Translations under genes and position numbers: made by a program
The notes under the pieces: generated by a model
The model's database searches: none
Told to the model about the DNA's origin: nothing
What the model saw: the letters and a program-made list of their open reading frames with translations, nothing else
Shown here: one piece after another, positions 51,245 through 59,471 of the stretch
Numbering within the stretch: the stretch's first letter is position 1
Layout of the letters: each line of letters begins with the position of its first letter
DNA from: Fibrobacterota bacterium
Lineage (GTDB): Bacteria > Fibrobacterota > Fibrobacteria > UBA11236
Reading direction: 5' to 3'
Length of the DNA: 64,000 bases
Assembly (NCBI GenBank): GCA_028287505.1
Contig: JAQBPN010000092.1
Location: 27,219-91,218, forward strand

Positions 51245-51595
51245 ATGCAAGCGGCGATTCCCCAGCGATTCCCATCACCCTTCAAGCCTTCCCGGCCGCT
51301 CCGAATCCTGATTTCCATCACCGCCGCTGCCGCCTGCGACCACGGGACGGAAACCATCGTCGTCAAGAACCCCCTGACCAATCCCATTTCGGGCCCTCCC
51401 GCCGGCAACCCGGCAGGCGCCTGCGCCGTTCCCGCCGAAGCCGCGCCCGCTTCCGTGACCAACGATCATTCCGGGGACATCCGCATTTCCGATTCCGTGA
51501 TCCGGGGCAATCTGGGCGGCTCCTGGTATGCGCTGCCGGGCATCTCCATGCACGAAGACACCCGGAAATCCGTGGTCAACTCCACTCTCGAATAA
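51245..51595 (+). CDS. Small lipoprotein of unknown function
   Basis: The frame is open from 51167, but ATG 51245 gives a signal-like start (RPLRILISITAAAACDHGTE) with a possible lipidated Cys in AAAC. The 116-residue product continues with a Pro/Ala-rich stretch (GPPAGNPAGACAVPAEAAPA) and a soluble C-terminal segment (RISDSVIRGNLGGSWYALPG). No family is recognised. It lies 74 bp after the Ig-like lipoprotein gene on the same strand and may be its last co-transcribed partner. Confidence 0.5.
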   Translation: MQAAIPQRFPSPFKPSRPLRILISITAAAACDHGTETIVVKNPLTNPISGPPAGNPAGACAVPAEAAPASVTNDHSGDIRISDSVIRGNLGGSWYALPGISMHEDTRKSVVNSTLE

Positions 51596-51663
51596 CCCGC
51601 CATATTGCGCCCGGTTTTGTCTAGATTTCCTTCCGTCGCCTGCGCGCGACGGGAGGTTTCCGG

Positions 51664-52176
51664 ATGGCTTATATCATCAACCAGGTGTCGAAGGATGCCG
51701 TCAAGGACATGAGCAACCTGGGCCCGGGCATGGACCTGTTCGCAGAGGATTCCGGCATCCACGGTCTGGGCGTCTACTCGCGCCGGGACATCGCCGAGGG
51801 CGCGCTCGTGATCGAGTGCCTGGGCATCGTGCGCCACAAGGACGAGATCTACGAAGGCCTGCGCGCCCTGCAAATCGGTCCGGAAACCTACCTGGCCGAG
51901 GATTTCGCCAATCCCCGCCTGGACGATTTCATCAACCACAGCTGCGACCCCAACGTGGGCTTCGCCGACGGTTCCCTCAAGATGTACGCCTTGCGGAACA
52001 TCCGTCCCGGCGAGGAACTTTTCTGGGACTACCGCACCAGCATCAACGAGGCTGGCTGGGAAGTGCCCTGCACCTGCGCCACCGCCAATTGCCGGGGCAA
52101 AATCCAAAGCTATTGCGATCTGCCGGACGAGGAACAAATCCGCCTGCGGAGCATCGTGCTGGAATACCTGCGCTGA
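51664..52176 (+). CDS. SET-domain protein (putative lysine methyltransferase)
   Basis: The start follows GGAGG at good spacing. The 170-residue cytoplasmic protein is essentially a single SET domain: GIHGLGVYSRRDIAEGALVI, then NHSCDPNVGF (residues 91-100, the SAM-binding NHSC core), ELFWDYRTS (118-126) and a post-SET Cys triad (Cys136, Cys138, Cys143 in CTCATANCRG). These are the elements of active eukaryote-type SET enzymes that methylate lysines. Bacterial relatives are scattered and often near transfer-prone genes. The substrate is unknown. The zinc-ribbon membrane gene follows with no gap. Confidence 0.88.
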   Translation: MAYIINQVSKDAVKDMSNLGPGMDLFAEDSGIHGLGVYSRRDIAEGALVIECLGIVRHKDEIYEGLRALQIGPETYLAEDFANPRLDDFINHSCDPNVGFADGSLKMYALRNIRPGEELFWDYRTSINEAGWEVPCTCATANCRGKIQSYCDLPDEEQIRLRSIVLEYLR

Positions 52177-52536
52177 TTGCCGGGCATCCCGGGGCGGCCG
52201 GGCCTTTTACGGGAAGCCATCTTGGGCGGTAAGCCGATCTGCCCCCATTGCCGCGGCGCCTTCCCGCGCTTCATCCGCTACGCCTTTTCATCCTGGCTTT
52301 TCCCCCTGGCCTGCCGATCCTGCGGGGCCCGTTTCTACCTGGGTTACCATCCGGCCGTCTTCGTCGTCCTGTGGATTTTCCTCAGCCCGTTGTACCTGAT
52401 CGCCCTGCTCTACGGCGCCATGCTCCTGCTTCCCGACGGCTTCGTCATTCCCGGATTCCTGCTGGCGGCCCTGGCCAGCGCGTCGCTGCTTCCCCTTATC
52501 GGGTCTCCAAGGCTCAAGTCGAAACCGCTCCCCTGA
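52177..52536 (+). CDS. Zinc-ribbon membrane protein
   Basis: A frame begins directly after the SET gene's stop with TTG 52177 (another TTG in frame lies at 52222); no ATG is available, so the start is uncertain. The product, up to 119 residues, has a two-half zinc ribbon (CPHCRGAF and CRSCGARF) and two membrane helices (about 58-80 and 85-108). It resembles small CXXC-2TM proteins of unknown role. Contiguity with the SET gene suggests co-translation. Confidence 0.6.
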   Translation: MPGIPGRPGLLREAILGGKPICPHCRGAFPRFIRYAFSSWLFPLACRSCGARFYLGYHPAVFVVLWIFLSPLYLIALLYGAMLLLPDGFVIPGFLLAALASASLLPLIGSPRLKSKPLP

Positions 52537-52818
52537 ATTCCCGAAGGATCCTCTCCCGGATCCCGATTACTTCGAAGAGCCGGGGTTCATCTTCGGCTTC
52601 ATAGCCGGCGCAGGCAATTCCAACGCCAACGAAGTGAATGCCCGCAACGAGACGATCCAGCTTGGGGATTTTGGGCCGCGCGGGCGTAGCCCCGCCTCGC
52701 GAGGCATTCTGATCCCCCATAAAACCCGCCTCTATTAGCTTGTTACACGTCCCCGCCACCCCCTAAAATTTCAAAAATTCCAGACCTCTCTCCGGGGAGG
52801 CCGATTGGGTCATCGGGA
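52537..52818. other. Intergenic region, about 280 bp, no supported gene
   Basis: No frame here has a credible start, ribosome-binding site or family match. A 60-codon plus-strand frame without an ATG (reading GFIFGFIAGAGNSNANEV, ending at the TAG about 52738) could be the remnant of a gene but cannot be identified. Confidence 0.4.
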
Positions 52819-53139
52819 ATGATGAAAGCCATCGCTTTCCTTATCGCAGTCAGCCTGGGTTCACACCTGGCATGGGGAGACGCCGTCAAGGCTCCCGCCA
52901 AGAATACGCGTCCCAAACCCAAGGTCGTCGATCTGGATTTCTCCGACGATGAAGAGTCGAACGGAAAATCCTCCCAATCCATTGTCCCGTCTTCGGGCGT
53001 CCATCCATGGATTTACTGGACCTTGGGCGCTACCGTGGCGGCGGCGGCGGGAGGCGTCGGGTTCTACCTGTACCAGGACCGGACGAAAACGCCCACCGTG
53101 ACCCGGAACGAACAGGTGTTCACGGATGATCGTCCTTAG
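52819..53139 (+). CDS. Small exported single-pass membrane protein
   Basis: The 106-residue product has a signal peptide (MMKAIAFLIAVSLGSHLAWG), an acidic segment (VVDLDFSDDEESNGK) and one membrane helix (YWTLGATVAAAAGGVGFYLY). The short C-terminal tail is soluble. The stop lies 14 bp inside the next gene, the DUF2341 lipoprotein, so the two are coupled. The paralogous lipoprotein at 19901 has no such upstream gene. Function is unknown. Confidence 0.65.
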   Translation: MMKAIAFLIAVSLGSHLAWGDAVKAPAKNTRPKPKVVDLDFSDDEESNGKSSQSIVPSSGVHPWIYWTLGATVAAAAGGVGFYLYQDRTKTPTVTRNEQVFTDDRP

Positions 53140-54898
53140 GCCCCGCCGTGCGCTGGCATGGGGAATCGCGCTCCTGTCGGGCTGCCTCTGTTTTCTTCCC
53201 CAATGCCATCTGGACCAGACCTCCTCGCGCGAGGAAAAATTCGTCACGGTCAAGCTGCACGATTCCCTGGCCCGATACGATAGCGTGAAAATCCTGGTGC
53301 TGGCCGACGGGGACACCGGCCAGGAGGTTGGAACGGTCTGGAACGGACCTTTGCGCGCTCCCTCCGCCATTCCGTCCTTCCGCCTGGAAGATTCGGAAAC
53401 CCGAACCCTTTCCGTGCGCGTCATGGGCTTCGACCAATACGGCAGGCTGGTTTTGGACCTGCGCATCGTCAATGAGGGAGGCCGGCAGGTGGTGACGGAT
53501 ATCGCCCTGCCCAAGCCGTCCCCGGCGCTCGTCTCCCTGCTGCTTTCCCCAGGCACCCTGGTGCCGCCCTTCGATCCCGCCGTCAAGGAATACGCGCTCG
53601 ATCTTGCCAACGCCCAATCGACCTTCAGAGTCAAACTTGTGCCCGCCTATTCTCCGGCCACCATGCTGGTCGGATTCAAAAAGGCCTATTCGGGCCAGCC
53701 CTCCGATCCGATCGACCTGCATGTCGGCGCCAACCGCATCACCATCGGGGTCACCGCCGCGGATACCTCGACGCAATACTTCATCAATGCCACCCGCGCC
53801 GCGCCGCCGGGAGATACCACCAAGCCCGACTCCGTTCCCAATCCCAACCCGGATCCCGATCTGAACGCCCTCAACCTCCTCCTGCTCAATTGGAAACACA
53901 AGGCGGTGGTCAACCTGGACTACGCCCACATGGGCATCGGAACCGACGAAGTGGTGACGGATTTCCCGCTCTTGATCCGCTTGACCCGCAGCAACTTCAC
54001 CTTGTACCAAGCGGGTGACGGCGGCAGAGACTTGCGCTTCGCCACTTCGGAAGGCAGGATGCTACCCTACGAGATTGGCCGTTGGGATGCGGCCAACGGC
54101 GAGGCGGATGTCTGGATCAAGACCGACACCCTCCGCTCGGACGGAAGCAGCAGCCCCATTCTCATGTTCTGGGGCAATACCGCGGCTTTGAGCGCGGCCG
54201 ATCCCGCCAAGGTGTTTCCGCCCAAGGCGGGTTGGACCGCCGTCTGGCATCTGGGGGAAACGAGCAAAGGCACTACCGGCGAATACAAGGATGCTACCGG
54301 ACGATACAATGCAACGGGCGACGGCGCGGGCAAGATCATTCCGAGCCGCGGGGATGGGATAGTAGGCTACGGCCAGAACTTCAAGGGCCCCACCGGCCAA
54401 GGCTGCATCGTCATCCCCAGCGAATTCGATCCCGGGGACAAAGCGTGGACCCTGAACTTGTGGGTGAAGCGCCAAGGCACCGAGCAAAGCATCCTGTTCA
54501 ACAAATCCGTGGGATTCGACGCGGCGACGCAAAGGTTCCAGATCAACGCCTTCGAAGGCGCCGGCCAGAAGGTGAGCCTGGTGCGCCACGACGCGGCCTA
54601 CAAGACGGAAATCTACCTGCCGCAGGACGGCTTCGTCCTGCTGGGCATCGTCTACGATGGGACCAAGGCCAACTTTTACGTGGATGGGTATCCCAGGGAA
54701 TCCAACGACTGGGCGCAGGGCCTGGATCCCATGGCCAAGACAATCCTGGGCGCCAGTGACGATAAGGGTACCTATGGGTTCCACGGGATCATGGACGAGT
54801 TCTGGGCCTCCTCCGTCCCGCGCTCCTCCTCGTTCATGCGCTTCATGTACGAGAACCAGAAACCCTATTCCCCCTTCGTGGTCCTTCTCCCGCTTTAA
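53126..54898 (+). CDS. DUF2341 / cadherin-like lipoprotein, paralogue of 19901-21709
   Basis: The 590-residue product has an N-terminal hydrophobic segment ending in CLCFLPQCHLDQTSSREEKF, closely matching the paralogue (LPQCHLDQS...REEKY). A cadherin-like domain (about 135-225; LLSPGTLVPPFDPAVKEY) is followed by a linker with PNPNPDPDLN, DUF2341 (about 255-345; DLRFATSEGRMLPYEIGRW, SPILMFWGNTAA) and a LamG-like domain ending FHGIMDEFWASSVPRSSSFM. It is probably surface-anchored. ATG 53126 overlaps the upstream small gene by 14 bp. Confidence 0.82.
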   Translation: MIVLRPRRALAWGIALLSGCLCFLPQCHLDQTSSREEKFVTVKLHDSLARYDSVKILVLADGDTGQEVGTVWNGPLRAPSAIPSFRLEDSETRTLSVRVMGFDQYGRLVLDLRIVNEGGRQVVTDIALPKPSPALVSLLLSPGTLVPPFDPAVKEYALDLANAQSTFRVKLVPAYSPATMLVGFKKAYSGQPSDPIDLHVGANRITIGVTAADTSTQYFINATRAAPPGDTTKPDSVPNPNPDPDLNALNLLLLNWKHKAVVNLDYAHMGIGTDEVVTDFPLLIRLTRSNFTLYQAGDGGRDLRFATSEGRMLPYEIGRWDAANGEADVWIKTDTLRSDGSSSPILMFWGNTAALSAADPAKVFPPKAGWTAVWHLGETSKGTTGEYKDATGRYNATGDGAGKIIPSRGDGIVGYGQNFKGPTGQGCIVIPSEFDPGDKAWTLNLWVKRQGTEQSILFNKSVGFDAATQRFQINAFEGAGQKVSLVRHDAAYKTEIYLPQDGFVLLGIVYDGTKANFYVDGYPRESNDWAQGLDPMAKTILGASDDKGTYGFHGIMDEFWASSVPRSSSFMRFMYENQKPYSPFVVLLPL

Positions 54899-55101
54899 CC
54901 CGGGACCGCTCCGGGAAGCCGCCCGCCTTTCGGGCCCGGTCCCACATAGAGTCCGGGCTTTCTTTTCCGGCCGCGATTGCCTTTGCGCGCTTTCGCCTTG
55001 CCCCCGCGCTTTCCGCGCGCTTTTTCCCCACGCGCTTTTTCGTCCTCCTCCGGGAACCCGCCCGCCAGGAGATCGGCGAATCCGTACCCGGGGCTTTCCA
55101 T
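54895..55101 (-). CDS. Possible small basic protein (histone-tail-like), 68 aa
   Basis: In the 416-bp gap between two convergent genes a minus-strand frame from ATG 55101 encodes 68 residues. The N-terminus MESPGYGFADLLAGGFPEED is neutral. The rest is Lys/Arg/Gly-rich (EKARGKRGGKAKARKGNRGR), like nucleic-acid-binding tails. The frame also opens from 55176. The ribosome-binding site is weak (AGGG). The remainder of the gap (55102-55314) shows only GC-rich short hairpins and a T7 run at 55271-55277. The gene may be real or a chance frame. Confidence 0.35.
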   Translation of the reverse strand: MESPGYGFADLLAGGFPEEDEKARGEKARGKRGGKAKARKGNRGRKRKPGLYVGPGPKGGRLPGAVPG

Positions 55102-55314
55102 CACTGCGAACCCTATTCTGCCGGTCGGGCGCGGAGAGGGCCGCCGCCGGTCCGGCCAGATTGTCGTAATTGCCAAGCTCTTTCCTCGTCCCCATCGAAT
55201 ATATCATTCGTCCGGAATCCCCGGTGCGCGAACGGGGACGCGCGCGCTTTTGCGCTTCCGGATCGAAACCGGTTTTTTTCGCGCCCGCTTATTCGGAGAC
55301 GATCGGAGGGGAGA

Positions 55315-56355
55315 TCAGGTTTTGCGGCGGCCCAGGGCCAGCCAGGCTACCACGCTGGTCAACGCAATCATGGTCCCGACAATCACCAGGAAACCGTGGG
55401 GCTGGTTGCCGAAAGGAATGCCGCCCACGTTCATGCCGAACAGGCCCGCGATGAGATTGATGGGCAGCGCCAGCACGGTGACGATCGTCAGGATGAACAA
55501 AGTCCGTCCCGTCTGCTCGTTGATGAGCGACGCCACTTCTTCCTGAAGCAGTTTGACGCGCTCCGCCAGCGCGGTGGAGTCCGTGACCGCGGCGGAAAAC
55601 TCCTCCGCCGCCTGCCGCAAGTCCTGGAGATCCTCCCCCCCGATCCATTCCGGAGGCTTATTGAGCAGCCGGAACAGAGCGGCGGGCTCGGGCGCCAACA
55701 GGCGCTGGAACCGGACCAGCACGCGCCGCAGGGAACCCATGTCCCTCCGGTTGGTGGAAATCCTGTTGTCCAGAAGCTGGTCCTCGATGGCATTGACGCG
55801 GGCTGTGGATCGGCGCACGATGTCGACGAGGACGTTCGCCTGATCGCGCATCAGATGCGCCAGAAGCTCGGTGGAGGAACGGAATACATGCCCTCCGCGT
55901 ACCGCGGCCCTCAATCTGTCCACCGAACGCAAAGGCTTCAGCCGCGCGCTCACGACGAGTTGGGGGGTGATGCAAAGGACCACGGTGGAGACGCAAGCGG
56001 GATCGAAGGTGAAATCGAAAAGCACGTCATAGATTACGGCCACCAGGGAGCGGTCTTCCTGTTCCAGGCGCGTGGAACCGGCCTCTTCGTGGAGCGAATC
56101 CAGGAATGACCCGGGAAGATCCAGGTTGCCGCGGATCCAGCGTTCGGAGGCTGCGCTGGTCAGGAAATGGAGCCAGAAAAAAGATCCCGGTTCCTTCTCC
56201 GCCACCGTCGACAACCGCTCCAGCAGGCCGCCCTGTTCCACGGGTTTGGCCGCCCCGCCGGGCGTGAAGAAATAGCCCCAGACCAAGCCGTTCCCGTCCG
56301 CCCCATAGCGCAACTCCCCGGATTCGGAGAGCGGCCGTGCCGGTTCGGGATTCAT
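55315..56355 (-). CDS. CorA/ZntB-family divalent cation transporter
   Basis: The 346-residue product has a large N-terminal cytoplasmic domain (about 1-280, with RLEQEDRSLVAVIYDVLFDF and VNAIEDQLLDNRIS). Two C-terminal membrane helices (about 288-310 and 322-340) are separated by GMNVGGIPFG. GMN is the selectivity motif of CorA transporters, and the extended GMNVGGIP form is typical of the ZntB branch, which moves Zn2+. It acts as a pentamer in the inner membrane. Mg2+ versus Zn2+ cannot be decided from the sequence alone. Confidence 0.88.
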   Translation of the reverse strand: MNPEPARPLSESGELRYGADGNGLVWGYFFTPGGAAKPVEQGGLLERLSTVAEKEPGSFFWLHFLTSAASERWIRGNLDLPGSFLDSLHEEAGSTRLEQEDRSLVAVIYDVLFDFTFDPACVSTVVLCITPQLVVSARLKPLRSVDRLRAAVRGGHVFRSSTELLAHLMRDQANVLVDIVRRSTARVNAIEDQLLDNRISTNRRDMGSLRRVLVRFQRLLAPEPAALFRLLNKPPEWIGGEDLQDLRQAAEEFSAAVTDSTALAERVKLLQEEVASLINEQTGRTLFILTIVTVLALPINLIAGLFGMNVGGIPFGNQPHGFLVIVGTMIALTSVVAWLALGRRKT

Positions 56356-56537
56356 GGCCGGGACATGTCCGGAAAGAAATGCTGGCGCAGGCCGATCATG
56401 GATGCCAAGATAGGATTTTCCGCCGCTTGGTTTTTTCGCCGGAGGGATTATCGAGCCGTTGCAACCCGCCTACAAGGCCGTTTCCGGAGGGTTTGCAACA
56501 CGATTGAAACAAGCCGCCGCGCCGGGTGCGCCAGGGG

Positions 56538-57701
56538 TTACCCGTTGCGCAACTTGTAGTCGTCGTACCCGAACTCGCGCACCACTTGCAAGCGGCCGTC
56601 CTCGGTCCAGATGCAAAGGGAGGGCAAGGGGATTCCGTTGAAGGTCGTGTTCTTGACGATGGTGTAGTGGATCATGTCCTCGAACACGAGCTTGTCCCCG
56701 ATGGCCAAGGGCCTGGAAAAACTGTAGTCTCCGATGACGTCGCCCGCCAGGCACGTCAGGCCGCCCAGGCGATAAGTATGCGGCAGCTTGCCGGGTTCGT
56801 CCGCGCCGCGGATTTCCGGACGATAGGGCATTTCCAGGGTATCCGGCATATGCGCCGTGGCGGACGTGTCCAGGATGGCGATGTCCATGCCGTTGCGGAC
56901 GATGTCCACCACGGAAGAGACCAGCGGTCCGGTGCGCCAGCCCACCGCTTCGCCCGGCTCCACGTAGACTTCCACCCCGTGCTTTTCCCGGAAGGTTTTG
57001 ATGACGCGGACCAAGCGCTCCACGTCGTAGCCGTCCTTGGTGATGTGGTGGCCGCCGCCGAAGTTGACCCACTTCATGCGCGGGAGGAATTCCCCGAAGC
57101 GCTCTTCGAAGGACGCCACCACCCGTTCCAGGGTATCGGAATTGTTGCCGCAATGGGCGTGGAAGTGGAGTCCGTCGATGCCGTCCAGTTCATCCGGCCG
57201 GAACTCTTCCCGGGTCACGCCCAGCCGCGAGTGGGTATAGCAGGGATCGTACAGGGGGGTCTTGACCTCCGAATGCCCCGGATTCACGCGAATACCGCAG
57301 GAGACGTGACGGCGGGTCGGGAGGCCCGACTCGCGAGCGGCCATTACCAAAGGCTTGAAGCGCCGCCATTGGCTGAAGGAATTGAAGACGATGTGGTCGG
57401 CGATGGCCAGGACTTCCGGGAACTCCTTGTCCGTGAAGGCCACGGAATAGACGTGCACTTCCTTGCGCATCTCCTCCTTGGCCAGGCGGGCCTCGTGCAG
57501 AGAGCTGGCGGTGGCGCCTTGCAGCACCTCCCGCACCCAATGGAAGCTGCTCCAGAAGGCGAATCCTTTGAGGGCGAGGATGATCCTGCCCCCGGACTCC
57601 TTTTGCACGCGATCCAGCAGGGCGAGGTTCCGCTTCAGCAGCGATTCCTCCAGGACATAGGCGGGAGTGGGAACCAGGGAAATGTCGAGCTGTTTTGCCA
57701 T
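56538..57701 (-). CDS. nspC: Carboxynorspermidine/carboxyspermidine decarboxylase
   Basis: The 387-residue PLP enzyme removes the carboxyl group from carboxynorspermidine or carboxyspermidine, giving norspermidine or spermidine. Lys45 in LALKGFAFWS is the PLP lysine. ASSLHEARLAKEEM, GIRVNPGHSEVKTPLYDPCY, HFHAHCGNNSD, WVNFGGGHHITKDGYD and CYTHSRLG are the family signatures. It starts 4 bp after the stop of the dehydrogenase gene that makes its substrate. The pair is the alternative (aspartate-semialdehyde) polyamine pathway, which bypasses S-adenosylmethionine decarboxylase. Confidence 0.93.
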   Translation of the reverse strand: MAKQLDISLVPTPAYVLEESLLKRNLALLDRVQKESGGRIILALKGFAFWSSFHWVREVLQGATASSLHEARLAKEEMRKEVHVYSVAFTDKEFPEVLAIADHIVFNSFSQWRRFKPLVMAARESGLPTRRHVSCGIRVNPGHSEVKTPLYDPCYTHSRLGVTREEFRPDELDGIDGLHFHAHCGNNSDTLERVVASFEERFGEFLPRMKWVNFGGGHHITKDGYDVERLVRVIKTFREKHGVEVYVEPGEAVGWRTGPLVSSVVDIVRNGMDIAILDTSATAHMPDTLEMPYRPEIRGADEPGKLPHTYRLGGLTCLAGDVIGDYSFSRPLAIGDKLVFEDMIHYTIVKNTTFNGIPLPSLCIWTEDGRLQVVREFGYDDYKLRNG

Positions 57702-57705
57702 GATC

Positions 57706-58905
57706 TCAGGTATCGTAGTAGACGGTTTCGATCCAGGGCAGGCCGCGCACGAGCAGTTCGTCCATGAATGGATCCGGGTTGAGCTCCTCGACGTTGAACA
57801 CGCCCGGGGCCTTCCATTTGCCCTGCAACATCATCATGGCGCCGATGAAGGCGGGCACGCCGGTGGTGTAGGAAATGGCCTGATTGTCCGTTTCCCGGAA
57901 GGCCTCCTCATGATCGCAGACATTGTAGATGTACAGCTTCTTGGGCTGGCCGTTCTTGACCCCTTCGATCACGCAACCGATATTGGTCTTGCCCTTGGTG
58001 CGCGGGCCCAGGCTGGCGGGGTCCGGGAGCAATGCCTTCAGGAATTGCAGGGGAACGATTTTCTGTCCCTGGAAATCGATGGGCTCGATGCCCGTCATCC
58101 CGACGTTGCCGAGCACCCGCAAATGGGTCAGGTAGTTTTCCGAAAAGCTCATCCAGAAGCGGATGCGCTGCAGGCCCTTCAGATTCTGGCACAGGGACTC
58201 CAGTTCCTCATGGTACATCAGGTAGATTTCCATGGGACCGAGTTCGGGGGCGTCGAAAACCTTGTGGATGGCCATGGGCTCGGTTTCCACCCACTGGCCG
58301 TTTTCCCAATACTTGCCTTTGGCCGTCACTTCTCGGATATTGATCTCAGGATTGAAGTTCGTCGCAAAAGGATATCCATGGTTTCCGGCGTTGCAGTCGA
58401 TGATGTCCACGGTATGGATTTCATCGAAGTGGTTCTTCTGTGCGTGGGCGCAGAAAATGTTCGTGACTCCCGGATCGAATCCGCACCCCAGGAGAGCCAT
58501 GATTCCGCGCTCCTTGAATTTGTTCCGGTAGGCCCATTGCCATTTGTATTCGAACTTGGCTTCGTCCGGTGGCTCGTAATTCGCCGTATCCAGGTAGTCC
58601 ACGCCGGTTTCCAGGCAGGCATCCATGATGGTCAGATCCTGGTAGGGCAGGGCGGTGTTGATGACCAGCTTGGGCTGGACCCGCTTGATGAGCTGGACCA
58701 CTTCCTGGGTCTTGTCCGCGTCCACCTGGGCGGTCTCGATTTTGTACGACGGCCGGCGCTTGAGGATTTGATCCCGGATCCTGTCGCATTTCGACTGGGT
58801 GCGGCTGGCCAATACCAGACTGGAAAAGACTTCCGGCGCCTGGCTGCACTTATGGGCCACTACTCCGCCTACCCCGCCCGCGCCAATCAACAAGACCTTG
58901 CTCAT
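57706..58905 (-). CDS. Carboxynorspermidine/carboxyspermidine dehydrogenase
   Basis: The start follows AAGGAG at 6 nt spacing. The 399-residue cytoplasmic enzyme belongs to the saccharopine-dehydrogenase-like group. It joins aspartate semialdehyde to a diamine (diaminopropane or putrescine) using NADPH. The Rossmann motif is VLLIGAGGVGGVVAHKC; LVINTALPYQDLTIMDACLE, ALLGCGFDPGVTNIFCAHA and FATNFNPEINIREV are family patterns. nspC follows after 4 bp, forming a two-gene polyamine operon. The promoter region (58906-59000) is AT-richer than average. Confidence 0.92.
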   Translation of the reverse strand: MSKVLLIGAGGVGGVVAHKCSQAPEVFSSLVLASRTQSKCDRIRDQILKRRPSYKIETAQVDADKTQEVVQLIKRVQPKLVINTALPYQDLTIMDACLETGVDYLDTANYEPPDEAKFEYKWQWAYRNKFKERGIMALLGCGFDPGVTNIFCAHAQKNHFDEIHTVDIIDCNAGNHGYPFATNFNPEINIREVTAKGKYWENGQWVETEPMAIHKVFDAPELGPMEIYLMYHEELESLCQNLKGLQRIRFWMSFSENYLTHLRVLGNVGMTGIEPIDFQGQKIVPLQFLKALLPDPASLGPRTKGKTNIGCVIEGVKNGQPKKLYIYNVCDHEEAFRETDNQAISYTTGVPAFIGAMMMLQGKWKAPGVFNVEELNPDPFMDELLVRGLPWIETVYYDT

Positions 58906-59123
58906 CCCGACTCCTTATCCCGAAAACGGAAAACCGGGTTAAAATTAGAATTATTCCCCGGCTTTGATAACCGGCAAGCAGGCTCCGCAAAGGCCCTGCA
59001 AACGCATTGCAACCGCTTTCGCACCGGATACCGCCCGGACCTTGTCAGCCCGGACCGCATACGTCCAAAACGCTTTGTCCATCCCCTTCAGGTAAGTAGT
59101 TTTCCATGAAAAAGGAGAACTCC

Positions 59124-59471
59124 ATGGACGCATTCGCGAATCTGGCCGACAAGGATTGCATTCCCTGCAAGGGCGGCGTCGCGCCCCTCAAGGGCGCGGA
59201 ATTGCGGAACCTGGCCTCGCAACTGGGCCATGATTGGAAGGTGGTCGACGAGCACCACCTGGAGAAGCGGTTTTCCTTCCCGGACTTCAAACAGGCCCTG
59301 GACTTCACCAACAAGGTGGGCGCCATCGCCGAAGCCCAGGGACATCATCCCGACATCCAACTGGGCTGGGGCAAGGTGGACCTGTCCATGTGGACCCACA
59401 AGATAGACGGACTCACGGAAAGCGATTTCGTGATTGCGGCGAAATTCGAATCGATTCCCCATGGCGGCTAA
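59124..59471 (+). CDS. phhB: Pterin-4a-carbinolamine dehydratase
   Basis: The start is ATG 59124, after AAAGGAGA at 7 nt; the frame is open from 59106. The 115-residue protein regenerates the pterin cofactor after aromatic amino acid hydroxylation. The active-site motif HHPDIQ is at residues 74-79, followed by WGKVDLSMWTH. The N-terminus (CIPCKGGVAPLKGAEL) is typical. No hydroxylase gene is nearby. The next gene starts inside its stop region, with a 11-bp overlap. Confidence 0.92.
   Translation: MDAFANLADKDCIPCKGGVAPLKGAELRNLASQLGHDWKVVDEHHLEKRFSFPDFKQALDFTNKVGAIAEAQGHHPDIQLGWGKVDLSMWTHKIDGLTESDFVIAAKFESIPHGG

Noticed and set aside
52514..52759. 81-codon minus-strand frame between the zinc-ribbon membrane gene and the small exported protein gene
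   Set aside because: It has no ribosome-binding site and no recognisable motif, and it overlaps the end of a better supported plus-strand gene.
56455..56560. Several TTGCAA words near the end of nspC resembling the enhancer motif
   Set aside because: They are single half-sites without the TTGCA-N3-TGCAA symmetry, without 30-bp pairing, and not followed by a -24/-12 box.
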